Shown here piece after piece: positions 49,401 through 60,223 of a stretch of 64,000 nucleotides of DNA. Under the pieces are notes generated by a model. It worked only from the letters and a program-made list of their open reading frames with translations, searched no databases and was not told the DNA's origin. How positions within the stretch are numbered: position 1 is the first letter of the stretch; the number at the start of each line of letters is the position of its first letter. This DNA is from Burhinus oedicnemus (taxonomy: Eukaryota; Chordata; Aves; Charadriiformes; Burhinidae). The position numbers were made by a program, and so were the translations under genes. The stretch is taken from contig VFFE01009182.1 of NCBI GenBank assembly GCA_008921705.1, positions 1,942,013 through 2,006,012 on the forward strand. The letters are read 5' to 3'.

Positions 49401-51913
49401 CATTTGCACACAAACTGTTTGCTTTGGTATCAGGTCACCTTGCGGAGTCTTGCTATTATGGCCAGCCAGCCCCTACTGAGGTCTGAAACCTTAAACCCTT
49501 TTCCTGCCTTTCACCCATGAGAACCTACAGATTGCATCTCAGTAGGTGTAAGCAGAATTAAGCATGAACTCATTTGTAAAGTAAAAAAACAAAAAAAAAC
49601 CAAAAAAACCCCCCATATCTGAGGGAATACTGGACACACTGATCTTGCAATTAGATCTAAGTAAGTACATATTGTCAAAGATTTTAAATTGCTTTACATT
49701 TGCTAGAAGTGCAATTCCAAGCATGTGGTTAGGAATATAACATCTTGATGTAGGAAGTGGGAAGACAAAGCTACCATCAGAACATGACTGCAAGGGCCTC
49801 AGCTTTATACCTAACTCTACATGGTAAAAATCCACTTTAATGGCAACAAAGAGCTTGCTCTGTCCAGATCTAACATGCTCAGGGTTTGCCTGGGGTTGTG
49901 GAGAATTAAATTGCAATGCTGAGTAAATGTATTCAAGCTTTAATGTTCAAGCAGGATTTAAAATTGTGAAAAAAATCAAAGGGAACTTTAAAGTCTCACC
50001 AATGTTAAACTAAACATTAAAAATAATCCAACCTAAAAACACATAGTGGCTATCACAGAGCATAAGAAATTTAAAACAATCTGTTGTGTTTTACACTCAT
50101 CTTTGGGCCTACTTTCCTCGTGAGTAAGACACAATAGCTTTTGTCTTTAGATATGGTTACTGTATGAAAAAAAAAAAAAGAGTATATAATTTTTCTTTAA
50201 GGGAAAGTGTGTAGCAGAGCTGTACTAATACTACATTTTGCCTACATGCAAGATTATTTCAAGACTATTCTCTACAACATTTCTTCTTGATCCAAGTCAC
50301 CTAAACAGACATCTAATTCCTGTAGAAAATTCAATCATCATGTAGTCAAAAGAATGATTGTGCAGAAACACCATCACATTTAAGCAATTGTAAACCTTCC
50401 AGTACATGTTGCTACGACATCCAACGCACAGAGCACAGCAGGTGAAATTTTGCATGCTGTCTATACTGCCAAATAAAAGAGGGCTGGGGGGTGAGGTCGA
50501 GGTCTGAGCCCTGATTATCCACACTGGTTAAGTTACTCACTAGCTCTGTTTGGGTCACTTAAGGCTTTTCTGTCCAAATCAAATATTTTGGGGGGGGGGG
50601 CAAGGCACTTTAACAGGGGCTTAGTCTTCAGCAGTGTGAATACAAACCAGCCAGTATGCACAACACTGGGATCAGGGATTTGTTCCTTGTCTTCTTATTT
50701 AGCAATATACACATAGCCATAGTGCCTTGCATCAGGTTTAAAACACAAAAATGATAGCTGAAACCATAGTTCCATTTTTTTTGAAAAAAAATCTCAACTT
50801 CACTGGTGCCAGGCTTTCACTTCTATAAATTGTTACTTAGGAATTAATTAAAAAAAACCCCAAACAACAAGGAACAAACAATGTATTTTGGATTTAGCAA
50901 AAGCCAGTATTTTAGCTCAGTTAAAAGGAAAGAGAAGGGTGGAAAAATCAGCTTAAGCAATAGAATAAGTGTGAATTTTATCCCTCTTGTGCAGATGAAC
51001 TTAAACCTTAAATCTCTAACAAAGATCTCTCCTTTATCAGTTTCAGTGTCTCACTATGATTTCAGTTTAAAAGTGTAACATTCCAACACATTATATATTT
51101 ATGTATTAGTAATTAGATGAATATACTACTTATGCATCCATAATGCTCACTTTGTATACAATATGTCATACCAGGCTTCCTTACTGCCCTCTGCTCTTCT
51201 ATTCCTTGACTATCACAAAACAACATTTTTTCTTTTATGTAGAGCTATAAATCCTTGGTCATTATAGGTGTGTCAAGCATCTCTTCTTTAGCTGTTTACT
51301 GTGATCTCCTATGAAACCTCAGAGAAGTACCTCTCCGTATATGGATTACAACACAGATAGCTGTGTAACTGTACAGCTCTAACGCATGTGTGGGAGGTGA
51401 CAGAGCAGTGCAGGGGTAGAAGAGGTTCCTGGGGACCATCAGAGCATGTCTCCTACTCCTGCAGGCCACTTTGGTATTCCTTCCCCTTGCTACCCTTCCA
51501 TCTATTTAATTTCTGTACCTGTTTCTGCTTTCTGTTCACTGTCAAACAGTTATATCTGAGAAGATTTAATATTTTATTCAATTATTGTAATGTCTTTCTA
51601 GTTTTTAAGTTCTATTATTAAAAAAAATAGAATAGTTAATACTGCAAAACATGTTATAATAGGGATATTATTTCTGTCTAAAATAACTAAGCTTTCACCA
51701 TTTGAAAGAACAATTTCTCAAAATCCTTGTTGACCTTGATAGATCATGCTATAGAAACTGAGAGAGTCATGCAAAATTCTATTTACCATCACCTAATAAG
51801 GCAATATTTTTATACCAATTCTCACAGCTAAGTAAAGATAATCGTGACAACATAGCTGTAAGCTAAGGGCATTAGATAGACCTTTACTCATAAGCAGAAA
51901 GTTCATACAGATG

Positions 51914-52652
51914 ATCACAGAATCACAGAATGGTTTGGGTTGGAAGAGGCCTTAAAGATCATCTAGTTCCAACCCCCCTGCTATGGGCAGGGATGCCTCC
52001 CACTAGACCAGGTTGCTCAAAGCCCCACCCAACCTGGCCTTGAACACTTCCAGGGATGGGGCATCCACAGCTTCTCTGGGCAACCTGTGCCAGTGTCTCA
52101 CCACCCTCACAGTAAAGAATTTCTTCCTAATATCTAGTCTAAATCTACCCTCTTTCAGTTTAAAACTGTTACACCTTGCTAAACTCCCTGATCAAGAGTC
52201 CCTCCCCATCTTTCCTGTAGGCCCCCTTTAAGTACTGGAAGGCTGCTCTAAGGTCTCCCTGGAGCCTTCTCTTCTCCAGGCTGAACAACCTCAACTCTCT
52301 CAGCCTGTCTTCAGAGGAGAGGTGCTCCAGCCCTCTGATCATCCTTGTGGCCCTCCTCTAGACTCGCTCCAACAAGTCTATGTCTTTCCTGTGCTGAGGG
52401 CCCCAGAGCTGGACGCAGCACTCCAGGTGGGGTCTCATGAGAGCTGAGTAGAGAGGCAGAATGACCTCCCTCGACCTGCTGGCCATGCTTCTTCTGGGCT
52501 GCGAGCGCACATTGCCAACTCCTATTGAGCTTCTCATCAACCAACACACCCAAGTCCTCCTCCTCAGGGCTGCTCACAGTCAATTCTCTGGCCAGCCTGT
52601 ATTTGTGCTTGGGATTGCCCTGACCCAGGTGCAGGACCTTGCACTTGGCCTT
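51914..52652 (-). mobile_element. CR1 LINE, copy D, 3' fragment, minus strand
   Basis: Read on the minus strand it starts in the RT thumb region ('[18 protein letters not shown]'-like), passes the C-terminal domain and 3' UTR, and ends in two octamers, seen on the plus strand as CACAGAAT x2 at 51916-51931. Compared with copy E it lacks about 29 bp in the 'QKANRILGCIKR' region, joining 'cagcccag' directly to 'aagaagc'. It shares with E a shortened 'tttagcaaggtgtaacag' block, where copies A, C and F have a longer sequence. It is therefore a close relative of E. Several stops and frameshifts make ORF2 nonfunctional. Confidence 0.96.
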
Positions 52653-55600
52653 ATGATGGTATATATTATTTAACTATAGCTAGTATTATTTTAAGATCCA
52701 TGTTGGGGATTGAACTAGTGCCGTCAGACAATAATATATTTCAGCTTTACTGCACATTTTGCAGAGATGACTCAACACAGTATTAATTGGCTCATGGTTA
52801 GGTTATTCAGCTTGTAAAAAAAAAAATCTGAAAACATCTTGATTTTGCTTACTCGCACAGAATTTACATCAATTCAGGCTGAGATTTCTCCTCACAACAT
52901 TTCAGCTACATGAAAAAGAAGAGTAAAATTTTCTATTTTAATTTAAACATGAGAAGTCATTCTATTGCATTTATGTGTTCAACACATCCTTAAAATAGCG
53001 GAAGTTTCAAAAATCAAGATTTGCGTATCTATGATAATCTGAGATTCACGAATACACTTCTTTTGCAATTTTTAGTCAAGTGCCATTCTCCTTTTTCTGG
53101 ATTCTTTGTTTTTATACACATCACTCTTTTCCCTTCCTTTATTTTCTTGGCTCATAACTCTATAAATTGTAAATGGAAGAATACATATTTCTCATTTTCT
53201 CTCCAATCATAGCCCATAAAAAGTAAACATGCAGAGCCAAAGTTTCAAACTTGAAAAACCAATGCCAGTCATCTAAAATACGCCTGGTTTTAAACAATTA
53301 AGTATGACAATAAATCCACTATTTCATAATTCCTTTCTGCTTTATAAAATGTCAGAGGCAGCGTATGGTACAAAACTCTTCATTATATAACACAGATACC
53401 TATTAAAAAGGCACCCTCGGCACTTCAAGGTGCACTGTTCATTAGCTGATTTCAGTGTTTCCTGAAGTGATTTTTTAAAGGACCATCAAATACAAAATGA
53501 TCATGGCAAAATAATATGAAGTAAGATGAAATGCTTACATTCCTTCAACTGGTGACACCTTCAATTTGAAACACCTGGCTGGACAAAATATCTTACTTTT
53601 CACATAAATGCTCCTTGTATCTACATAACACAAATATAAATATAAAATGAAAAACAAAAAATATCTTAGGAAATACCTTTACAAACCCCTTTTCATTTAG
53701 GAGTCTATGCTTCACATTTACACCTACATGCTTTGTGCAAAATATAAACAAATTAAATTCACGGAGACAAACTGTATTATGAAAATTAAAGGAGAAATCA
53801 TAACTAAGACATTATCTTAAAAAAAAAACCCCAAAATGACAATATATAGAGCTTTATGGCATTGACATTATGTAAACTGAAGTTTTCTCTTTAGGTTATC
53901 ATATTTCTAAGGTTTTGGGAGAGATATTGATTGAGGCATTTGTCAAGAACTGCCTCGGAAACCTGAAACTTCCTTATTGTGTATGTATCCATGCTGCAAA
54001 CCACCATCCTTCACTCCATTCTTCCCTCTGCATCTCATCCAGAATATATTTGGAATAGTTTAGGCTAAAGAAAAAGGCTGACAGGGTTTTTCAACAGCAG
54101 ACAAAGCAGTATTTAGTACTGACTGAATTCACAGACAAAAAGGGTACCTGTAGTGTTACAAACCCTGTTATAAGTTGTCAGTCTTACTAGAAAAGCATGG
54201 GCATGTTTATGTTCACATCTGACCATGTTAATTTAAAGGAGTCACACAGGAATAGCAAAGGTTATCTGGTGACATACGGGATGAGTTTCCTTAATTGTTA
54301 TTCCCTCTTTGACTTTATGCTTCTTGACCTTTTTCAGCTATCCCAAGAGGAAACCAATGGGATCTCAAAGAAACATTCAAGCATTGGTATATCATTACTC
54401 TGTAGCTTGACTACATGAGGATTCAGTTACCATATTTACATGGTTGGGATTTCTTAAGGGAACTTCTGCTGCCGAATATAACTTCTGCAGAAATTTATGT
54501 AAAGTTAATATTGTTAACTGAAATACAGCCTGGGAATACTATATTAAAATATCAGTTCCTTCTGGGAAAGACCAATAATATCAGGCTACTTAACATAAAT
54601 GTTCACAGATAAATATCTGTCCAACATTACTTCAGCAATAATTACCATCTCAAAGGGTGCAATTGTATTATCTAGCTCCCCAGTGGATAAATTACAAGGT
54701 CAGTCTTAGTAAGAAAATTTATCTGCTATTGAAAAATAACACAGCACTAGTTTTGGTACAGTGTAACCTAACATTCTTATGCAATTGACGTTTTCTTCCC
54801 ATTTTTATCACTTTAGATAAAATTAAGACTTGACAAATAAAACACCATCACTACCAGAGATGACACACAAGAGAAAAATAGAAAAATGACACACAAGAAA
54901 AAAATAGAAAAATTACACACAAGAAAAAAAGAAAAACAACAGGACAGACTGGGAGGGAGGAAGATTATGAATAATAGTGATATATACAGCAATAGATACT
55001 TAGTCCTGCTTAGGCTTGCATATCCTACACAAACAAAACAAAGAAAGGATTTGCCTTTTTATAGGCATATAGGTGTATAATGGAGTATAATGCACATCTC
55101 TCATATATTGCCTAGTAGCTCACAAAGTCAGTGGCACCCCAGCTCCCGAAAGTCATGTAGCACCATTTACAAACACATCAGCAAATCTGCTTTCCATTAG
55201 CAGCTGCAAAACTGTGATCCTGGTGATTCAGTGAGCCAGTCCTGGTGGTTCACCCACTTTGGCCAAGACCCTGAGGTGGTCACTTCACCTCCCTGCTTGT
55301 CCTGCTGTTGTTCTCCCCTACATCCTGGTGGAGCTCACTGGAACCTCTCAGCTTCTTCTTGCCTCTAGCTGTTACTCTCATAGAAAGGTAGAGACCATTT
55401 CATGATCAGTGAAAATGCTGGAGGAACCCGAAGTTAGACAATGGAAGAAGACTGGTTCCCTGGCAATCATGATTCGTGATGAGGTTCACCAATGTGTGAC
55501 AGAGCAAGTACTCCAAGGAAAAGGTTCCCCCTCAGACAGGGCATTCTTGATCCCTTTTTTCCCCAGGTGACCAATGAACAAACGCTCCCACTATCATCCC

Positions 55601-57313
55601 TCTTTACTGGGGTCTGTCCTCTGCTCGGATGCTTTCTTTCAGAAATGTATATTTTTTAAGATATGTTTTTGACCACACTAATGTATGAGCACACTGAATT
55701 TCAAAACACATATTTCTTAAGGATTTTTCTTCCTCTGTCGAATTGGACTGAAATTCCAAATTTATAGGGCCTGGACAGGGAGAGAGAGGAGGGACTGCAT
55801 TCTGACAGACAGGTCAAATAAGACTTTTTCCTGGGGAAACAAGCTTAACAGTATTAAGAGAAAGGACAGGGAGAACGACACACAGAGTTTGGGACAGATG
55901 AGCATCCAGAAGGGGCAAGATTTCTTGGTGGAAAGCTAATGCCAGTCAGAACTGAGAAGAAGAAACAGACAAAGCCTTGTCTTTGCTAAAATCACAACAG
56001 AGAGAAACTGTTCCACCGATTCATATATATCTCTATACATTTATATATCAGCTATCATTATACAGTTAGCTCAACCATCTGTAAGCAGACTAGTGTTAGT
56101 AATATGTCACTGAGGCAGGCTGCTTCTTAGGGTGAATTTTGCAACCTGTGCTGTGCATAATGTTACAATAAAACAGGACTAATTTTAAATCTGTTTCCAT
56201 GATTGTCAATACTGCATTTCCTGCAATTTAGTGTAAGAGTGATTGCGAATAGAAAGCAAGACATTCATAGGTGGTAAGGAAAGACAAACCCTTGGTGATC
56301 AGGATATCTGTACTAATGGACCTTACGTGCATAGTTCTGATTCATACCAACCCATTGCCTTTTATTCACCCTAGGCTCAATCCAACAAAGAAATTTCTCC
56401 ACAGTGGGGGATCCCAGAAAGAAGTTAAAAATACACAAAAACAAAGATATGAACTTGGCTGTAAGAGTTGGGGAACTTACATACCTCCTCTGTATACCAC
56501 ACAACCTCTTGCTGCTCAAGGTAAGGGTTTACTCCTAAATACTACAGTTTTCATTCACAGAAGACTAGCCACACTCAGCCTTGAAACAATTAAGGATGGA
56601 GAAATACGAATGAAGATCTGAGAGTCTTGTCTTCTTCAAACTGTTGCCTACATTTTGTATCTGCAATGGTAAACATTAAGGAAAAGGATGCTTCCTATTT
56701 TGTTTCAAGTCTTAGACATGACACATTATTCAGTGGAAAAAGTATCCAAACCTGATTAGTTGTGCTCATGAACTTGTTTCCGGATGTAAGCGGCAAAATT
56801 TTAGAATATATTCTACTGGAGAACATAGTTTTTAGAGACATAATATAACTATACTATAAACACATACGTTACTATAACCATATAAATCACTCTAGAGAAC
56901 ATCCATACTTCTTGTACAACATTAAAGAAGTACTCAAGAAGTATTCTTCTGCTGTGCAATTCTTAAGAAATATTAACTGTTTCAGTTACCCTAGTTCTTA
57001 TTTAACATCTATAATATAATTATTTGTTCCCTTGTGCCAAAGGGTAATGTAATAAAAGTAATACAAACTATCTTACAGTATGTCTTTTCAGAGTTACTGC
57101 TGACCAGGGTCAGACTGAGGATAGAACTCAAGCTACCTTATTCTTCCTCTGAGCATAACAAGCCTTATCATATATGAATAATTTAGTATAAAAGAACATT
57201 AATGGACTAAATACTGTAGTCTGTATTGTCATTACTCTTCATAACTATCAAGTAAACAATACTATCTTCTCAAAAGATTGGTTTCAGTGTCAATTTTACC
57301 TATTCTCAACTGA
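52653..57313. other. Noncoding spacer between inverted CR1 copies D and E
   Basis: No gene recognised. Contains an A10-C4 junction (53819-53832), a 26-bp tandem repeat (54861-54937), and a somewhat GC-richer patch at about 55130-55620 that I could not assign. The 116-codon frame at 56271-56621 has no known domain. Confidence 0.5.
54861..54937. repeat. 26-bp tandem repeat, three copies
   Basis: Units start at 54861, 54887 and 54913. Each begins TGACACACAAG (TTACACACAAG in the third), followed by an A-rich part with a TAG interruption. Copies 1 and 2 differ by one base; copy 3 has further changes and is one base shorter. Confidence 0.9.
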
Positions 57314-57929
57314 GATTGAGCCAGCAATGTGCGCTCGCAGCCCAGAAAGCCAACCACATCCTGGGCTGCATCAAAAGAAGAGTGGCCAACAGGTTGAGGG
57401 AGGTGGTTCTGCCTCTCTACTCTTCTCTCATGAGAGTACTGTGTCCAGCTCTGGGGCCCTCAGCACAGGAAAGACATAGACTTGTTGGAGCAAGTCTAGA
57501 GGAGGGCCACAAGGATGATCAGAGGGCTGGAGCACCTCTCCTCTGAAGACAGGCTGAGAGAGTTGAGGTCGTTCAGCCTGGAGAAGAGAAGGCTCCAGGG
57601 AGATCTTAGAGCAGCCTTCCAGTACTTAAAGGGGGCCTACAGGAAAGATGGGGAGGGACTCTTGATCAGGGAGTTTAGCAAGGTGTAACAGTTTTAAACT
57701 GAAAGAGGGTAGATTTAGATTAGATATTAGGAAGAAATTCTTTACTGTGAGGGTGGTGAGACACTGGCACAGGTTGCCCAGAGAAGCTGTCAATGCTCCA
57801 TCCCTGGAAGTGTTCGAGGCCAGGTTGGATGGGGCTTTGAGCAACCTGGTCTAGTGGGAGGTGTCCCTGCCCATGGCAGGGGGGTTGGAAGATCCCTTCC
57901 AACTCTAACTATTCTATGATTCTATGATT
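57314..57929 (+). mobile_element. CR1 LINE, copy E, 3' fragment, plus strand
   Basis: Begins in the RT thumb at '[17 protein letters not shown]' and runs to the tail of two ATTCTATG octamers (57911-57926). It is nearly identical by eye to copy D over its central 300 bp, including the shared short form 'tttagcaaggtgtaacag'. Private changes are a missing segment after 'tctctcatgaga' (about 13 bp relative to D) and loss of the otherwise conserved 'actagatgatctttaagg' stretch near the 3' end. The only open part of ORF2 is 57316-57546, and its end is already out of frame. Confidence 0.96.
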
Positions 57930-59832
57930 TTCTTTGTAACTAGAACATTAAAAACTTTATTTTTTATTAGGAAAAGTTGATTTTTTTTTTCCCAGAAGTT
58001 GATCAAATCATCAGTGGTTCACTTTCCTGGCACAGTATGAACATTAAAACAAGGCTATAGTAAGAAAACTAAAAAAATGTAGCTATAGAGTGGATATTTT
58101 TTGAATCTTTGTGAAAGATTGATGATAGTTATAAAAAACAAAGCTTACTGATCTGTTATATGACAGACAGCAGCAAATAAAAAAGCAGATTCAGAACTAT
58201 TAACATATATAATTATATTCATTCATTCCTTTTAAAATTGCTTAAAGCTCAGCTGGATTTAATATTTCCTTCAATCAACAACACGCAGGATGTGCTGAAG
58301 AATAAATTATGATTAAAATACAGACAATATGAAGCAAAGAGATGTAGACCATTAATTTAATTCATGACATTTTCAACACCACTTTTATGAAAGTCGTGGA
58401 TTTTATTCAAATGGACTTTATAGAGCTTTTGAAGTAAGCAGTCTTTGAAGTTCTTTCTTTATTTGTTGTTACACTTATCATGAAATGTCAAAGAAAAATG
58501 GTTTATTATTATCAGAGGTGCTTTATTACTCATTTTAGGGGGATTATCAAAATGAGAATCTCCATCCAAGGACAGATTTATCAGGTCATAAATTTTGCAC
58601 ATTATTTTGATAATAAAAATTGGCATTGTAATTATCCATTTTCCCCAGATACTTCCTCTGGAGGAATAAAAGCTGACAAAAACTCCACCTTCTTATGGAA
58701 GTTCGACTCAGCCTACACTCATTTTTCCTGCATGATGAGGCATATAAATTGTTACAAAAAAAAGAAAAGGCTTGAGATTCACATGTTCATTACCTATGAG
58801 CTAGTCTGTTATTACAGCTTGAATAAATTTAGAGAAACATTTTGAATTTAAAAGAATACTTACTATCACTATTAAGAGGATTTTGAATTGTTTTCATAGT
58901 GTGATAGTTAAAAGAGTCAATGAGGGTTGATCATAAGTAATAAAACCCCAATATCTAGTAATTATCTATTTAGGCAAAAAAGATCCATTTCTAGAATGGT
59001 TTAGTAGAGGAAATATTGGAAGGAAAGAAGATACCACTATACTTGAAAAGATATTTTATATCTCACTTTTGCCTCAGCATCAAATGACAGAGATGTAAGA
59101 TTCTATCATTTTCTGTCCAAGGTTGATATATCATTATTAGGACAGAAAAGTGAGGAAGATGTGCATTAATTTGCATGGCATTCTCATTTGGGATTAAAAA
59201 TTGAATTCTGAATCACATTTTACTAGCTCGCTTATAGCAAGGATGTAATAACAACGTAAACGTCACCAAATTTTGGGTTTGGCTTTGCACCCATACGTGT
59301 GATTTATATGCATGCCTAAGCACAGAAGACAGCACATTTGTACTCTACATGTACTTATATAAAATTATATAGGTAATACTGCCAGTCCAATACAGTGTAG
59401 ACTCTCAGCGCTAAAGGCGGGGAGGGAGGGGGGAAGGGGAGGGAAGCCCTTAATAACCTACAAATATCTACCTTTTAAGTGGAATTCTGCTTCTGCAAAA
59501 AAAATGGTAGTCAAGAATTCTGAACTTTACTCAGCCTGGGCACAACTATATTCTGCTGAAAAGTTACATCATTAAACAAAGCATTTTGTAACATTGAAAG
59601 TACCAATGTCATAGCCATGTTATTGTTTGCTGTTAAGCGGAATACTTACCCTTCTCTTCCAAAAGGAATATTTTTGTCTTTGTTATCTTTAGGAATAGGA
59701 TTGTATGGCCATGGATTGTGCACATTATACATATGTTTCTATGCTTTCTATTTACTGAAACTTCCTAGGTCCAAGCAGAAAAATAAGACTAACTCCTTGT
59801 TCAGTTTTTTGGAAGAACTGATGCACATCATC
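57930..59832. other. AT-rich noncoding stretch, no gene recognised
   Basis: A 121-codon plus-strand frame (58480-58845) is notable for such AT-rich DNA but has no recognisable domain. A strong G-rich motif lies at 59419-59443. Confidence 0.45.
59419..59443 (+). repeat. G-quadruplex motif
   Basis: Five G-tracts (4, 3, 6, 4 and 3 G) are separated by loops of 1, 1, 2 and 1 A. This exceeds the canonical four-tract requirement, with minimal loops, in otherwise AT-rich DNA. Confidence 0.9.
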
Positions 59833-60223
59833 AGTTGAGGTTGTTCAGCCTGGAGAAGAGAAGGCTTCAGGAAGACCTTAGAGCAGCCTTCCAGTATCTG
59901 AAAGGGGCCTACAAGAAAGCTGGAGAGGGACTTTTTACAAGGACATGTAGTGATAGGACAAAGGGTAATGGCTTCAAACTGGAAGAGGGCAGATTTAGAT
60001 TAGATCTCAGGAAGAAATTTTTCACTATGAGGGTAGTGAGGCAAAGGAAAAGTTGCCCAGAGAAGCCATGGAGGCCCAATCCCTGGAAGTGTTCTAGGCC
60101 AGGTTGGGTGGGGCTTTGAGCAACCTGGTCTAGTAGGAGGTGTGCTTGCCCACAGCAAGGAGGTTGGAACTAGATGATCTTTAAGGTCCCTTCCAACCTA
60201 AACCATTCTATGATTCTGTGATC
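59833..60223 (+). mobile_element. CR1 LINE, copy F, short 3' fragment
   Basis: Starts at the C-terminal part of ORF2 ('[33 protein letters not shown]') and ends with ATTCTATG-ATTCTGTG at 60205-60220. The first 75 or so codons are open. A frameshift near 60040, where 'agacactggcacagg' has become 'aggcaaaggaaaag', scrambles the end. It resembles D and E in the 3' UTR ('gagcaacctggtctagt') but keeps the longer 'gtgataggacaaagggtaatgg' block, so it does not carry the D/E deletion. Confidence 0.95.

Larger units (their letters stand above)
45539..51913. other. AT-rich noncoding stretch, no gene recognised
   Basis: Holds a G-quadruplex motif (46247-46267), a 28-A run (46444-46471), A-run/C-run junctions at 49602-49614 and 50850-50861, and a long G-run at about 50588-50599. 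Frames of 100-125 codons at 45561-45872, 49181-49486 and 49539-49916 show no recognisable domain. Confidence 0.5.

Noticed and set aside
57098..57150. Possible MIR remnant ('gaggatagaactcaagct')
   Set aside because: Only one short block resembles MIR; too little to support.
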